Under the pieces are notes generated by a model. That model was not told the DNA's origin. It saw only the letters and a program-made list of their open reading frames with translations, and did no database searches. DNA of 64,000 nucleotides from Reticulitermes speratus. Taxonomy: Eukaryota; Arthropoda; Insecta; Blattodea; Rhinotermitidae. A program made the translations under genes and the position numbers. The DNA lies in contig JAJKFL010000005.1 in assembly GCA_021186555.1 (NCBI GenBank), forward strand, positions 41,443,135-41,507,134, written 5' to 3'. Below, in pieces: positions 13,579 through 25,545 of the stretch (position 1 is the stretch's first letter; every line of letters starts with the position of its first letter).

Positions 13579-13743
13579 CAGGGGTGCACAAATCCCGGAT
13601 GCCAGGTCACCTTGGCATATAAATTTGGTACGGTGTCGCCTAATATTTTTGCGTCGTCAGTATGGATCTAGCTTCATGTCACCCTTCTGGCGCCTAGAAT
13701 TTTGAGGTGGCTCCTAGATTTTGGGAAATTTTGTGCACCCTTG
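13579..13743. mobile_element. Short hAT-like MITE, 165 bp
   Basis: Ends are CAGGGGTGCACAAAT and ATTTTGTGCACCCTTG. The flanks TCTTACAC and ACTTACAC agree at 7 of 8 bases, the TSD length of hAT elements. Interior words (GGTGTCGCCTAAT, TTTTGAGGTGGCTCCTAG) recur in the copy at 4481. Confidence 0.8.
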
Positions 13744-15128
13744 ACTTACACAAATGCGTAAATTATTTATTTGAATATACTGGATTGTTTAAATAAATAA
13801 TTTATCTATTTGTATAAAGTGTACCTTGTTAGTTATGTTGTTTCATTACTTGGAGTTGTTTCCGGTTTGAATTTCTGCTCGTATACCGATTTTTCTGAAA
13901 AGTCCGTTTTTTTCAGTCCTTTGTTCTTTAGTTGTTGGTCATTATTATTATTTGACGTGGTTATGCCGTTACACAGCACGAGCTGAATGAGCAACGCTTA
14001 CTTCTTTTTTTAGATAACATCATTTAACTTGTTCATGTGCCGAAATAGCAGATGGAGTAGCAATTGAATGAAAAATGTGAAAGCCGCTTTATGTTACCAA
14101 ACTTTGTTCTTTTCCTTCTTCTTCTTTATTAGAAGCAATTTCGTTACATTCTTTTCCTCTTGAATGGATGATACTTTAAGTTAACGCGGCCCGTTTCATG
14201 CTTAAATTAAGGTAAGGGTTGTGGTTAATGAATATACATTGACCTCCCTTAAAATTGCATGTATTGATGTAGACTTACCTTTATTAATACAGAAGGGAAT
14301 ATTCAGAGACGGTGGATCTTTTAGCCTTACGTATTAACAAACTTTAGAGTTTTCGAATAAAAGCATCAGGGACGTTCAGAAAGCAGCACGGCTCACTTTT
14401 TCATAGTCTAACAAGTACTTAACAGTTGAGCTACAAAAATAGTAAAAATGTAGTTCGGCTGCATATGGGGAAGTTTGTACGTTCAAACTGGGCTGTTTTA
14501 ATAAAGAAAACTTTAATATTTTTAAAGGAACAAAGAAAATATTATGTGTTTCTTTTTCATATTCTTTCTGATTATTTTTATATTCTCTGTTACCTTTTCA
14601 TTTTTTAAATTTTCCCTGTGGGAGCGTTCTCTTTGTGCGTTTCTTCATTTCTTGCCTCTGTCTTTCCTTTTCTCCTCTTAATACTTTTGTCATCTCTCAG
14701 GGTAGCGTCGTTAATTCCTGAACCACTGTACTTAGCTATATCAAGAAGAGAGGATACAGCTGTCAATGAATAACAAAAAATCCCTCACATGTATTGAGGA
14801 AAAATTATGAAAGACGGTTTTCCGTATGAATTACTGTTAATGTCTTTGAGAGACGAATACAATGAGCATCTGGAGTGTTATGTGACATATATACAAAGCA
14901 TCTCCTAAGAACTAGATTTTTCAAAAGAAGACAAACGTATGTCCGTGTCTTTCTCTCTCGCAATTTTGACACATATAGGTAAAGAAAAGTAGTTACATTT
15001 GCTGCTGTTTCTCTTTTTCTGTAGTAAAGAAAGCTAGCTCACAGTGATAGAATGGATTTTTATAACACAGATTGGTAATGAAACTTCCTACCTCCTTACT
15101 GTGACAGGTCGAGTGTGAATGTTATGCT
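13744..15128. other. Intergenic, nothing recognised
   Basis: AT-rich with a pyrimidine-rich part around 14600-14700. Confidence 0.6.
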
Positions 15129-15321
15129 TGAGATCTTCGCTCGTATGGGATATTACACGGCGTCGTGTGGTAATTGTTTACCGATGTTTCTGGACAACGT
15201 ATCGGTCCCATCTTCAAGGACGTTTGACCCTTGAAGATGGGACGGATAAATTGTCCCGAAACGTCGGTACACAGTTACCACTCAATGCCGCGTAATATCC
15301 CAGAATAGCGCAGATCTCATC
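15129..15321. mobile_element. Foldback element F4, copy 1
   Basis: Left TTGAGATCT...TGGGATATTAC and right GTAATATCCCAGAATAGCG plus CAGATCTCA pair. Toward the centre both arms hold ACCGA.GTTTC.GGACAA and CATCTTCAAGG. The spacer is about 10 bp, so this is close to a perfect long palindrome. Confidence 0.82.
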
Positions 15322-18300
15322 AACATCGCGGCGGAAACCTGAAATGAATATTATTCTTGTTCTCCAAATTGAAGGGGAGAAGTTCAAGAGTAGTTGGGGA
15401 GTGAAATTAAGCCAGAAAAGTTCCTGTATGTAAAAATAAACCTAAGGGCTCATACAATTGTTCTGAAGAGTCAGGTATGAATTGGGATATGTGATTAAGT
15501 GTTGACGTGACCTTGCTGTGGTGGAATTGCAGTAGAATTATTATTATTCCTTTCGTGCAGTAGGGTGAAGTAAAGGAACAGAAATATATAACGCCATTTT
15601 GTGTTAAGTAACAAAATGGAATTTCTCAATTAGGTCATGTTTTGTCTCATACATTCCAACCATATAAAAGTAGATAGGAACTCTAAAATCTGCTTCTTTC
15701 CTCTTTTTATTTTGTTGATTATTGAAAGGAAAATGTGTGTATCTGCAGGCTGCTGATATCTGCTTGTCTGCATGATAACTCTTTAAATGATTTTGTGGCA
15801 ATTTTTTGCCAGTGCTACATAAGCACTCGGCACGCGCAGACACATTTTCGTAAAGATTACCCGATGCCTAGGTCAGCGTTTCCCGAAAGTTTCTTCTTCC
15901 ATTATTTTAACTTCGATGAGTGTCTTGAGAGACCACTTAATGACGTTACTCCTGCTGTTGCAGTTTCAACGCTGTCATATCAGTGCTACACTTAGCTGCT
16001 GAAGTGCGATGTTTAAAAATATATGGAACTGAACTTTGATGAACAAAAACACAACAAGGAATTAACAGAAATGCGACAGTGAAAATCAATATTAATATTT
16101 TAATAGGCAGGATGTGTGTTTTTTTTTATTTTTTTGCGAAACACGTGAGTGAAGATTTAACTCTTCTGGCATATTATGTCATGGCATTACGCCCCCCGAT
16201 AGGTCGGGGTGCCTGTTTACCAGTCGACACAGTGTAACATGCAAGAAGACTTGCGTCTTCGGCAACACCGCTGTGAGAACCTCAAATCTCACGCCTGAGT
16301 GAAGCTAACTGGCGGTTCGCAAACCTACCAGAGGAACATCTGGCCTAGTTGCTACTGCATGAGGCCACTATAAAGGTTTTGAGTGCTGTGTAGGACATTT
16401 ATTTACATTTGGCATGTTGTGGACGGACAGAGAGGTGGCAGTCCATCTCGTTCAGCAAGCAAAGCAGCGAGGTCCACAGACTCACTGATGAGTGTAACTT
16501 AAAAAGTAACTAACTATCCGATTAATGAATAATTTAAGAGGTAAACATAAGCTAACTGCTGAAACGCTGTATTTGTTCGCGAATATATTTACATTAGATT
16601 GTGTTTTGTGTATGCGTGCATATGCGTGCATATGCGCGCGCAAAAACGAGGGTTTACACTAAATATTTTATATAACGTGATCTTGCAAGATCTGCGTCGG
16701 TATTTTAATATACAATTAGCGCTATATCTATTTACTTTGATAAAAAAAATATAATAATTGATCAGTTTAGGATATTAAGTAAGAAGGGACTTCGTGATTA
16801 ATACAGGTCACCTAGGATTGTTAGGATAGTGAAATAAAGGGGCGGGGCTTATGGCCAGAGTGGAAAAACAATGGCTGAATACGGAATTGTTAGGGCAGAT
16901 GTTTTGGAAAACGCCCACTTGGAAGACCGAGAAGATGGCATAATAACATTAATATAGGTCATAGGCAGAAAGATGTGAAGATTTAAAGCGGAATGTACTG
17001 GACCAGGATCGTGTCCAGTGGTGGGTTTTAACATTAACAGTGTTAAACCGTAGGATTCTGCTAACTCGACGTTGGTTATCTATTCTTATCAAGATGATCA
17101 GCGTCTTACTTCAAGAATAATTTAGTGCTAATTGAAAAATTTAAAGAAGGGAAGTTTCCTATAGTAGTTACTTTGTAAATTTTGTGAATTCTTGAGGAAT
17201 AAATTATGTAGAATATTAGTCCTAATAAATACGACGTGATAAATAAGCGTTGGGTAAGAATGCAAGAACGAACACGAGAATGAATTTAGAAGATCTGTGA
17301 GAAAATAAGAGACTAGCACGAGACTCATGTGCATGCTACATCTTAAAGATCACGCTAGTCTCTCTTTTTTTGTGTTTGAAGAATTACCTGCTGTACATCG
17401 CGCCCCCTGTAATCTGATCCACGTCTCTTGTAAACTCTTCAGACAAGAAACATATTACAGTGTGTCGCATATGTACCTGCGTCTTGAATGTAGTGGCATC
17501 AACGTAATGCTCTTATTATAGTGATATGCAGTAGCCAATAAACAGCCTATAACAGGCGAACACTATTACTTGTAGGCTTTACAGAACGAAAAACTACAAC
17601 GCAACAATTGAACTAACAAGTTAGTGGTAACAGTATATTAATTCATGGAAGGTGTACCCAGTAACGTGGCGTGAAAATAGAATGTAATCGTAATAATAAT
17701 GTAACACGTTATTAAAGAAAAGAGAAAAGGGACAAGAAGATGCAAGCAGCTACTGGGTGACCTTAAAGAAAGGAGAAGATACTGGAATTTGAAAGAGGAA
17801 GCACCAGATCGCACTGCCTGAAGGACTTGCTTTGGAAGAGGCTGTGGACCTCTCGTAAGACAGACTACGTAATAAATGAATAATATAAAATTATGTCTAT
17901 GTTGCAATTAAAATTATAATACGTTCTGAAAGATCTGATTTATTTCGACAAAACTTCCCCATCCCATGTATATTACAGCATAGTAAAAATGTTGCCAGTT
18001 CTTTGTGTGGGTATGAAAGGTAACTTCCTACTGTTTGAAGAGCACAAGTTACATGTGTTTAAAACAAATTAGGCCTGCTCGTGAGAATTCGTACCTGTGA
18101 AGTCTGCAGTATGATTGAACAGTTCAGGATATTTCGCAGAGAGGAGCTGCATGTACGTCACATGACGTTGTTACGGTATTATATTTAAAGGAAGCTGCTA
18201 ACAGGTCGTATTCTAAATCTAAGATAGTAAAGCAAGGAATGCATACACAATTTTAGTGGGTAAACCTCTTATAAAACGTCCATTTTAATACCTGTATGTA

Positions 18301-19691
18301 AGTGAATAGCATTAAGAGGGTTAATTGCGAGCGTGGCAGGTAAATGCTGGTGTCGCGGGATCGTGCCCCCACAACGAGCTTTGATGCGTTGAACCTGTAA
18401 GCTGCTATGATAGTGCTTTAGTCAGTCATTTAGCCAGTCACTGAGCTACCTCGACTGCTTCTTCTCTTGCTATTGGTGACAGTGTGATTATGATGATGAC
18501 AATACGAGTAACTCTAGAACCCCCTTCTGTCTCTTCCAGTTTTTTAAATCTATTTTTAAACAAATCCTAGCTACATCATAGCCGCTCTGACTTGATCCCT
18601 GTATTAATACGAGGCACCTATGAAAGCGACGGAATTTGTTTATTGTGCTACACAACATCATTAATTCTCAACCTGCTTCAGCAATGAGTATGTTAGGTAA
18701 GTAATTTTCTAAGCGATACAAGCCAGCAACATTCTTTACTTAATATGGGACCATATATATCAAAACGATTCTGAACAGCCGGTAATATTTTTAAAGACTT
18801 TACATGAAATGAAGAAGGCATATTGTTCTTAAATCAGTTCTTCGCGTTTTACTCGTATGTTTTATGTATACCATTTGTGTTCTATCAATGAAAAGAACTC
18901 CAGCCTGCCATCTTTTGACATTTTGAGCTGACGATTTGCGGCCGTCAGCAACTTGATATTGGTCGTTGTAATAAAAAGGTAAAAGATAAATTATGTCATT
19001 ATTAATATCTATGCATGAATCGGGCTGTGAGTTTAATAGTGTCATACTACTACAATATGGCAATGGAAGAAATGAAACGTACGTGGATCGCTTTTTTTGG
19101 AGTGAGAGTTTCAGATAAGTCGTGGATAGTAATTTGATTGGCTGGATGAAATATTGGACTATCGAGTCTTCAATCGCAGAGAGTCGATGGCAGCCCTATT
19201 TTAATTCCAAAGAATTGTTCAAATGTCGATAATATTAATGACAACATTATTAAAATAAATGAAAAGTAGATCCTATTGACCCCGTATACGAGTGTCATTT
19301 AATCCCCACCACTCCATTGTCTGTAGCATGCTCTGTGAACATATCAGAACCTTCCAATCTGTATATTTGTCAGACAGATTTGTACTACACTTCACTGTTC
19401 TCCCCAAACAAATTATTAAACCTCTCACATCCCTTCGATTCGCGTCGTGTAATTTTTTCCTATCCTGACCACTGTTTGATTTATAGGCATTACAGTTCAT
19501 TACATTGATTTTGAAGAACATGACTCAAAGTGTAAATTTTTTTACTTTTGAAGGAGTTGCATGGCTCGAATCTTGGCAGGTACGTCGACTACTATCCTGA
19601 ATGACGTGTTTGTGGTTTTTCTGTCCTTCCAAGTAAATCCGGGATAGTATCCAACTTAGCGCACACTTTCCACTTAACCATCCACTCTCAT
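15322..19691. other. Intergenic, no gene seen
   Basis: Holds the usual F4 flank (ATCGCGGCGGAAACCTG) at its left, a GC-richer stretch at 16190-16390 that I cannot classify, a weak inverted repeat around 17298/17352 (AGAGACTAGC and GCTAGTCTCT) and alternating GCATATGCG near 16620. Confidence 0.55.
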
Positions 19692-20137
19692 TAGGCTGAC
19701 CATAATTCCTTGAGACAAAAACGGGACGGGGTGGAGGTATGTTCATAAATTGTAGGACACTAAAAAATGTTTTATTACATAAAAATATTGAACTTACAAT
19801 AATTCTTCACAGAAACGCGCAAGTGTTGCCAACACGTATCTTTTCTTTTCTCTGAATAATTCATTGACTTTAAAGTTACACTATTTATTCAATGGGCAAT
19901 TGTCGATCTCGATCAACGCGCCTCTACCGATGGTTACACGAATGACTGGTACCTACAATAGCAGCCATTGATGGAAACTTGATTGTAGGTTATGATTGAC
20001 CAATATTTAAGCATATTTTAAAGTTTTTATAAAAAACGGGACAAAAATGGCATTTTTACTAAAACGACGGGACGACCGGGACATAGCAAAAAAAAAACGC
20101 TACTGTCCCGTTCAAAACGGGACGTATGGTCAGCCTA
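19692..20137. mobile_element. Non-autonomous hAT-like MITE with 8-bp target duplication
   Basis: The terminal inverted repeats TAGGCTGACCATA and TATGGTCAGCCTA bound 446 bp. The flanks carry an identical 8-bp direct repeat ACTCTCAT (19684-19691 and 20138-20145), the size made by hAT transposases. Subterminal CGGGAC words repeat in inverted orientation at both ends (CAAAAACGGGAC and GTCCCGTTC). No transposase is encoded. The perfect TSD suggests a fairly recent insertion. Confidence 0.88.
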
Positions 20138-20145
20138 ACTCTCAT

Positions 20146-21610
20146 CCACTCATTCAAGCTTAGAGTCCTGAGTTACTGGGAGCGTCATTAAATTAACTAC
20201 AAACGCACATGTTGACACTTAACCCAAATGACGACTGTCCATGAATTGCCACTATCATTCACGATCCTCTCCACATAGTCGACAGTTTTTAAATTACTTT
20301 TTAAAATTACAAGGTTATCTTGCTTTGTAATAAAGCTACTTTGGGTCTGTCTGAAGGCGATGAAATATCAGCGAGTTGTCGCAGTGGAAGCGATTCTGAC
20401 TGCAGTTCGACATGATAGTTGGCTCGATCCTGAATGTAAACTGTCTATTCTGACTGAGGTTTTTATGTTTATATTCCGGATACTTTCCATTACAATTTGT
20501 TCTTCTCAAATGCTGAGGGAAGGTAACATTTTAAGAGCAATTATACTGAAGGTGGAAAAACTTAAAGTTGCCCCCTCTACGCCATGAAGGCTTATAGGGG
20601 AGTAGAAGTATAGCTTCACTGATTCTTAACCTCGACACTCCATTCAGGTGAGATGTCACCTTCATGCTCCGGCCGCTTCTCACCTTACGTTTTATTTAAG
20701 ATGGTGTTGGAAAATATTTGAGTTTTTGCGTTTTGCTCAATTTACAACTTACAATCCCTGTGTTATTTCGAAATATATCCATTAATAACCCACATTTCTT
20801 TAACATATAACCCAGTATAAAACTTCAATTATGACTCTAACTGTAGCGTTACTAGGAGCCTGTTGTGGTATTAGTATTTTGGCCCTGTTGTATGTTAATG
20901 TAAGACTAGGCTCTTCATTGTTGGATAGGAATAGGATTTATTTTCCGACTCCTCCTGATAATCGCTTCGAAGGACATTTCGCAGAAGGTTGCCCGACACA
21001 TTTCAACACCACAGTCACGAATTGCAATGAATGACAAATGTAGTTTCTCCTTCACGTAGTTACCTTGTCAAACCTTCATCTTCAAAGGACTTTGGTTTGG
21101 AGGTTTCCAAAGAGAGTTGGTTGGCTTTGTGTAGTATACTGCTATTTGCAGATGCTTTATATATTCTATTCGTACGGTTATAGCAGCAGACCCTTCGCAG
21201 AAGGCCAGCACTATCATTCCATGTAGTCCGTATCTGTAATTTACATTTTGTGCCCGTCAGACTCAGAGATGACATTTCCACTCTAAGGCTGTAACAGAAA
21301 CTTCGAAATTGTTTATATCATTTCAGATTCCCACAGAATTACATCCCTGTCCTAACGAGTATTGATTCAGTGTAACCGTTGCATAACGATTTTTCGGTTG
21401 TAGCAGATTTATGCTGCATGAAGTAGAATTTTAATCCCAAAAGTGAAGCCTACCTTCTCTAATCAATCGCGGGTAATATTAGAGTAGGAAATCTGTTTCT
21501 TTTTTTCTCAAGTTTCTGTTCAATTTTGAAAAGATTTGTAGCGCGACTCTTCTTATTTTAAATTTTAGGAATGATTGTTAATATGTAATGTAATCTGATA
21601 TTAGGGCCGT
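20146..21610. other. Intergenic; SINE fragment only
   Basis: Apart from the S3 fragment at 20570, nothing recognised. The plus-strand frame at 20831-21034 begins with a hydrophobic stretch but has no supporting context. Confidence 0.55.
20570..20690 (-). mobile_element. SINE family S3, 3' fragment
   Basis: Minus strand GCGGCCGGAGCATGAAGG, GACATCTCACCTGAATGG and CTTCATGGCGTAGAGG match the 3' part of S3. Confidence 0.65.
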
Positions 21611-21623
21611 ATAGGTGCCATCC

Positions 21624-21882
21624 GCCGATCCCAGTGGCCGTGCGGTCTAAGGCGTGGGTCTTCGGCCGCTCGCTTTCTAGGATCGTGGGTTCGAATCCCA
21701 CCGGGGGCATGGATGTCTGTCTCTTGTGAGTGTTGTGTGTTGTCTGGTAGAGGTCTCTGCTCTGATCCCTCGTCCAGAGGAGTCCTACCGACTGTGGTGT
21801 GTCTCAAATGTGTGTGATCATGAAACCTCGACGAAACGAGGAGGCCCAGACCCATATAGGGCTGTCGAGCCATAGATAAAAA
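21624..21882 (+). mobile_element. tRNA-headed SINE, family S1, with 13-bp target duplication
   Basis: The head holds an A-box-like AGTGGCCGTGCGGTCTAAG and a perfect B box GGTTCGAATCC (RNA polymerase III promoter), then a body with GGATGTCTGTCTCTTGTGAG and GTAGAGGTCTCTGCTC. Identical 13-bp flanks ATAGGTGCCATCC (21611-21623 and 21883-21895) are a target-site duplication from LINE-driven insertion. Confidence 0.92.
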
Positions 21883-22150
21883 ATAGGTGCCATCCAGGAG
21901 CCTTTACTCAACATAATTGCTGTGCGTTAGCGGTACTTTAAAGTAAGTGTTCCTAATTTCGTAGCTTAAACATACGTTATTGTGTACTTCTGTTTCATAA
22001 ACATGTCGTTCTGTATGCTGAAACAAGTAGTCCATTCCGTACCCTAATTAATGTCAGTTTAAAGTTAAAAGAGTTCTGCATAAATTTTTCCAAAAATGTA
22101 GGAGCCACTTCGAAATTCTTGGCGCGTGTCAAACCAAGGGTAATATTTGG

Positions 22151-22373
22151 CCGTGCCATGGCTCAGGCGGGTAGTCGCCGGACTCTCACCGCGGAAGCCC
22201 GGGTTCGATCCCGGGTCAGTCCATGTGGGATTTGTGGTGGGCACTGGGACAGGTTTTTCCCCCGAGTACTTCGGTGCTCCATTACAAGGAAAAACGAAAA
22301 AAAATCTTCGTCACAGGGTTGCGCAATAAGCCTCAAGGCATCTGCTGTGGGGCCCTTAAAAATTAAAAAAATA
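22151..22373 (+). mobile_element. tRNA-headed SINE, family S2
   Basis: CCATGGCTCAGGCGGGTAG (A box), CCCGGGTTCGATCCCGGGTC (B box), body TGTGGTGGGCACTGGG and CCCCCGAGTACTTCGG, then an A-rich tail. Flanks GGTAATATTTGG and AGTAATGCTTGG are alike at 9 of 12 bases, a possible decayed target duplication. No other copy in the window. Confidence 0.85.
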
Positions 22374-23043
22374 GTAATGCTTGGATCCCACGAAATTTAG
22401 TCTTCCGGGTAACCTGACACCCGGGATTTGGGCATCGCTGGAGTGAAGTGTTATGATAATGACACTTTACCAAGGTGTCTGCTAATACAGTTGTTAGTCA
22501 ATTGAAATTATAACTTTAGTAACTGCCTTTAATATACATATTTATCGAAATAATTGATTATTCCTACTTCTGAGGCACTTTGAACAACCACAGTTTTTAA
22601 TGTGAAATCAAACGTAGAAATTTAGTGTTGCATTAAGTCGATGACTCTAGCCACACAGTCCATGAAAGGTATTTACGTGGACTGCTCGAACGCTGGGAGC
22701 ATGTTCATTTCCGGTCTAGGCACTGACGTATATCCGGATTTCTGAGTTATATTCTGTCTTTTACATGTACAGGCCTTGCTGTGCACCAATAGTACACACA
22801 AGGAGTTCTGCTAGATATGTAAGGATTCACGTTACCCGAATTAACTTTTCATCTGCCTTGATTCGCCTTTTACGGAACAGATCAGTTTCGTATGCGTAAT
22901 GAAATTTCGGGTCCGTAAAAGGTGGAAAGTTTCTTGACTGAGTTTACATTGTCTTCTCAAGAAATTCAGTGCTTGATGGAGTTAGTTAATTAGAAATCGG
23001 TGTTAGAGAAGACTGTTTGTTAGCTACACGACCCTAGTTAGAG

Positions 23044-23076
23044 ATCAAACATAAAACACTCAACCAACAAATGCAC

Positions 23077-23111
<35 letters not shown>

Positions 23112-23446
23112 TCAGATATTATGTCTTATAATCCCTGTAACCAGTCCAACATGTTCTCTATCCATCCGCATATAAACAACCAATTCTCTCTACACAGTAG
23201 ACCGGGATCCACCCCGAAGTGATCCCTACAATTTTAACCATCTCTTATACATTTTGTAGTCTTAACATGTACTTATATTGTTGGTTTTAGTTTATGTAAT
23301 TTATACTCTCACAAGTGTCCCTGCTGATGATCCAAGGAAGGGATCGAAACATGTTGAACTGGTTTACAGAGATTGTATATAATATCTAAAATAATAATAA
23401 TAATAATAATAAGAGTGTATTTGTTGGTTGAGTGTTTTATGTTTGA
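23044..23446. mobile_element. Foldback element F2
   Basis: Outer arms GATCAAACATAAAACACTC (left) and GAGTGTTTTATGTTTGATT (right) are complementary, followed on both sides by CAACCAACAAAT, a TTA microsatellite, then AGATATTAT and CCAGT.CAACATGTT. The right arm keeps CTGATGATCC...GGATCGAAAC (23324-23350); the left arm has diverged there. Spacer about 120 bp. Confidence 0.82.
23080..23111. repeat. (TTA)n microsatellite inside F2
   Basis: About ten TTA units; its complement (AAT)n lies at 23392-23412 in the other arm. Confidence 0.95.
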
Positions 23447-24167
23447 TTGATGACAATGCACGGTATGAATAATATAAAAAACTTCTTTAGAGAGTATTTT
23501 TTGAAGGGATTTTCCGAACATGCTGTGTCAAGGAATGAATGCGGCAGGTAGAGACACGGTGATTGTCTCCAGGGTCCATATTGTTGGCTGTCTCATTCGC
23601 TTTTGAACTGTTGACAGTACTAAAACTGCCTCTTCCCTCTTAGCGTCTCCAAGCGACTCTGCTTAATACAATCTTTCATCCTTACTTCGCTACATGATAT
23701 ATTGTAGATACCCAGTGCAACATTGTATTATGTACCGAATCGATAGCATATGCATAGCCTTCAGTAATCCCTCTTATGATCCAAGTAGTGGCCAGCTGGG
23801 GACGGCTGGTTATATGCCCAATGGAGGCGTATATGTGTGCATTCCCGCGCTTTGTGTCTTCTCTTATTGAGTGAAGGCCCGGACCTTTGTGTGGGACGAT
23901 CCCACGTCCAAGGGGAAACCAGAAGTCTGAAAGATTCTTTTTTTTTTTTCACAGCTACTCCTGAATCGGAAGAGGCCACATAAGCTTTGTAAATGAAGAA
24001 CTAGAAGAATTTGTGGCATTATTATTATTTTGTTATTGCTATTATATATAACCTTTGTGCAGAGTATTTACAATTACATTCCTGAAACAAACCATGTGTT
24101 TAGGATGTATAATGCTGCAGACATTATGTAGTTACAATTTATGGCACATCTAATGGTATTTTCCATT

Positions 24168-24212
24168 ATTATTATTAATATTTATTATTATTATTATTAT
24201 TATTATTAATAT
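24168..24212. repeat. (ATT)n microsatellite
   Basis: Imperfect ATT repeats; further ATT/AAT runs at 24867-24884, 25050-25076 and 58552-58590. Confidence 0.9.
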
Positions 24213-24481
24213 TAGTACCTTTAACATCATCTTCCTTGCCATCAGTGGTTACGATACATTAGCCTATAATTCATGCTCTCCCCCCCCCCCTTCCTATTGA
24301 ACTTTTAAGTGAATTAATTCTAATGGTTTTTGTCCTGGCTTTCCTCTTGTCTTCGTTTATTGTTGTTGTTGTCGTCTCCTTGCAGTTGTTCTGTCATTGT
24401 ATTTGGCCACCAGACTCTTTAGGCAGCACGTAACTAACTAAAAAAATTAATAATTGAAAAAAAGTTACTATTATTCGTAGT

Positions 24482-24600
24482 AGCAGCGATGGTGGTGGTT
24501 GTGCCTGTGGTGGCCGCGGTAATAGAAGTGGTGGTGTGGTGGTGGTGGTGGTGGTTTGGTTGTTGTAGTTTGTAGTAGTTAGTAGTAGTAGTAGTAGTAG
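24482..24600. repeat. GGT/TAG trinucleotide-rich microsatellite
   Basis: GGTGGTGGT runs pass into TAGTAGTAG over about 120 bp. Confidence 0.9.
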
Positions 24601-24684
24601 AATGATACGTGCAATACAGTTCTGTATGTAGACCTATTTTGAGTTTTCCTACTAGGAGCTTCTATGTTATAGTGAGTTGGTCCT

Positions 24685-24868
24685 TGTGCACGCCATGGCA
24701 GAGTGGATGTATAGCGCTACTCATTCTTAATCTAGACTCTAGATGGAGGTGGGTGGTCATCTTCACGCCCCGGCCGCTTTACCCCGGAGAAAGAGCCCAC
24801 GATACCCATTGAATAGAAGGCTTTGTGGGCCCCGGGGACGGTCTGGACGCATTTGAGAAGAAATTATT
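24685..24868 (-). mobile_element. SINE family S3, body only (head missing)
   Basis: Minus strand GGGGCCCACAAAGCCTTC, TATTCAATGGGTATCG, GGTAAAGCGGCCGGGG and GATGACCACCCACCTCC match the S3 body; the tRNA-like head is absent, replaced by an ATT microsatellite. Confidence 0.75.
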
Positions 24869-24954
24869 ATTATTATTATTATTATTTGGAGGAAACTTCT
24901 GAAGGAGGCCAAGACTATAAACTGTAGTGCCGATTATCATTATTATTATTGTTA

Positions 24955-25050
24955 TGTAATTTAATTCATTTCTTTATTTCTTTTCGTGCTGACTCAGCAG
25001 CCTTAAAGGCCAATTACATCAGCACTAATACACAATAATGACATGCATGT
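24955..25050. repeat. AATTC-type repeat, diverged copy outside the genes
   Basis: Contains TTTAATTCATTTC, CGTGCTGACTCAGCAG, GGCCAATTACATCAGC and ACTAATACACAATAA, then an AAT microsatellite. Word order matches the copies in the CRAL-TRIO introns. Confidence 0.5.
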
Positions 25051-25402
25051 AATAATAATAATAATAATAATAATAAATGGTACGTCGTTTTAAGTACAAG
25101 TACGTTATGTAGTTCAATTACAGATTTATCCTTCTAATTTCTTTAATGAAGGCACGGGGGGAACCAATTTTTATTAACAGACCTGCTTAATGTTTTAGTA
25201 ACGTAGCTCCATTAAATTCATGTATTCATTTCTTTATATCAAAGTAATTCATATTTCCATCAACATCACGATTTAGTGCTGGCTCTCTTGCAGTTATGCG
25301 CATGACGGTTAAAAGTCTACCACCCTTCGCCGGCTCTACTCAGCACGTTTTGGGGCTTCGCACTACATACATAGAACAGCTTTGCCGTTGGTTTTGTGAG
25401 CT

Positions 25403-25545
25403 GAAAGGTAAAGCTATCCCTATACAGGCCTGGATAGACCCTTAGGGCTCCAGGAGATTGAGGCTGCCAGAATTTCTAGACAATCGCACATGACGGTGGC
25501 AAGGTTGTCAGCCCTATCGAAACCGCGACCTTCCATGGTTTTGTG
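25403..25545 (-). mobile_element. SINE family S4, 3' part
   Basis: Plus-strand words ACAGGCCTGGATAGACCC, CCAGGAGATTGAGGCTGCC and GCACATGACGGTGGCAAGG match the S4 body at 48125; the head is missing. Confidence 0.72.

Noticed and set aside
21624..22220. True tRNA genes at the B-box sequences
   Set aside because: A and B boxes are followed by SINE bodies, A-rich tails and target duplications; no complete cloverleaf with an acceptor stem was seen.
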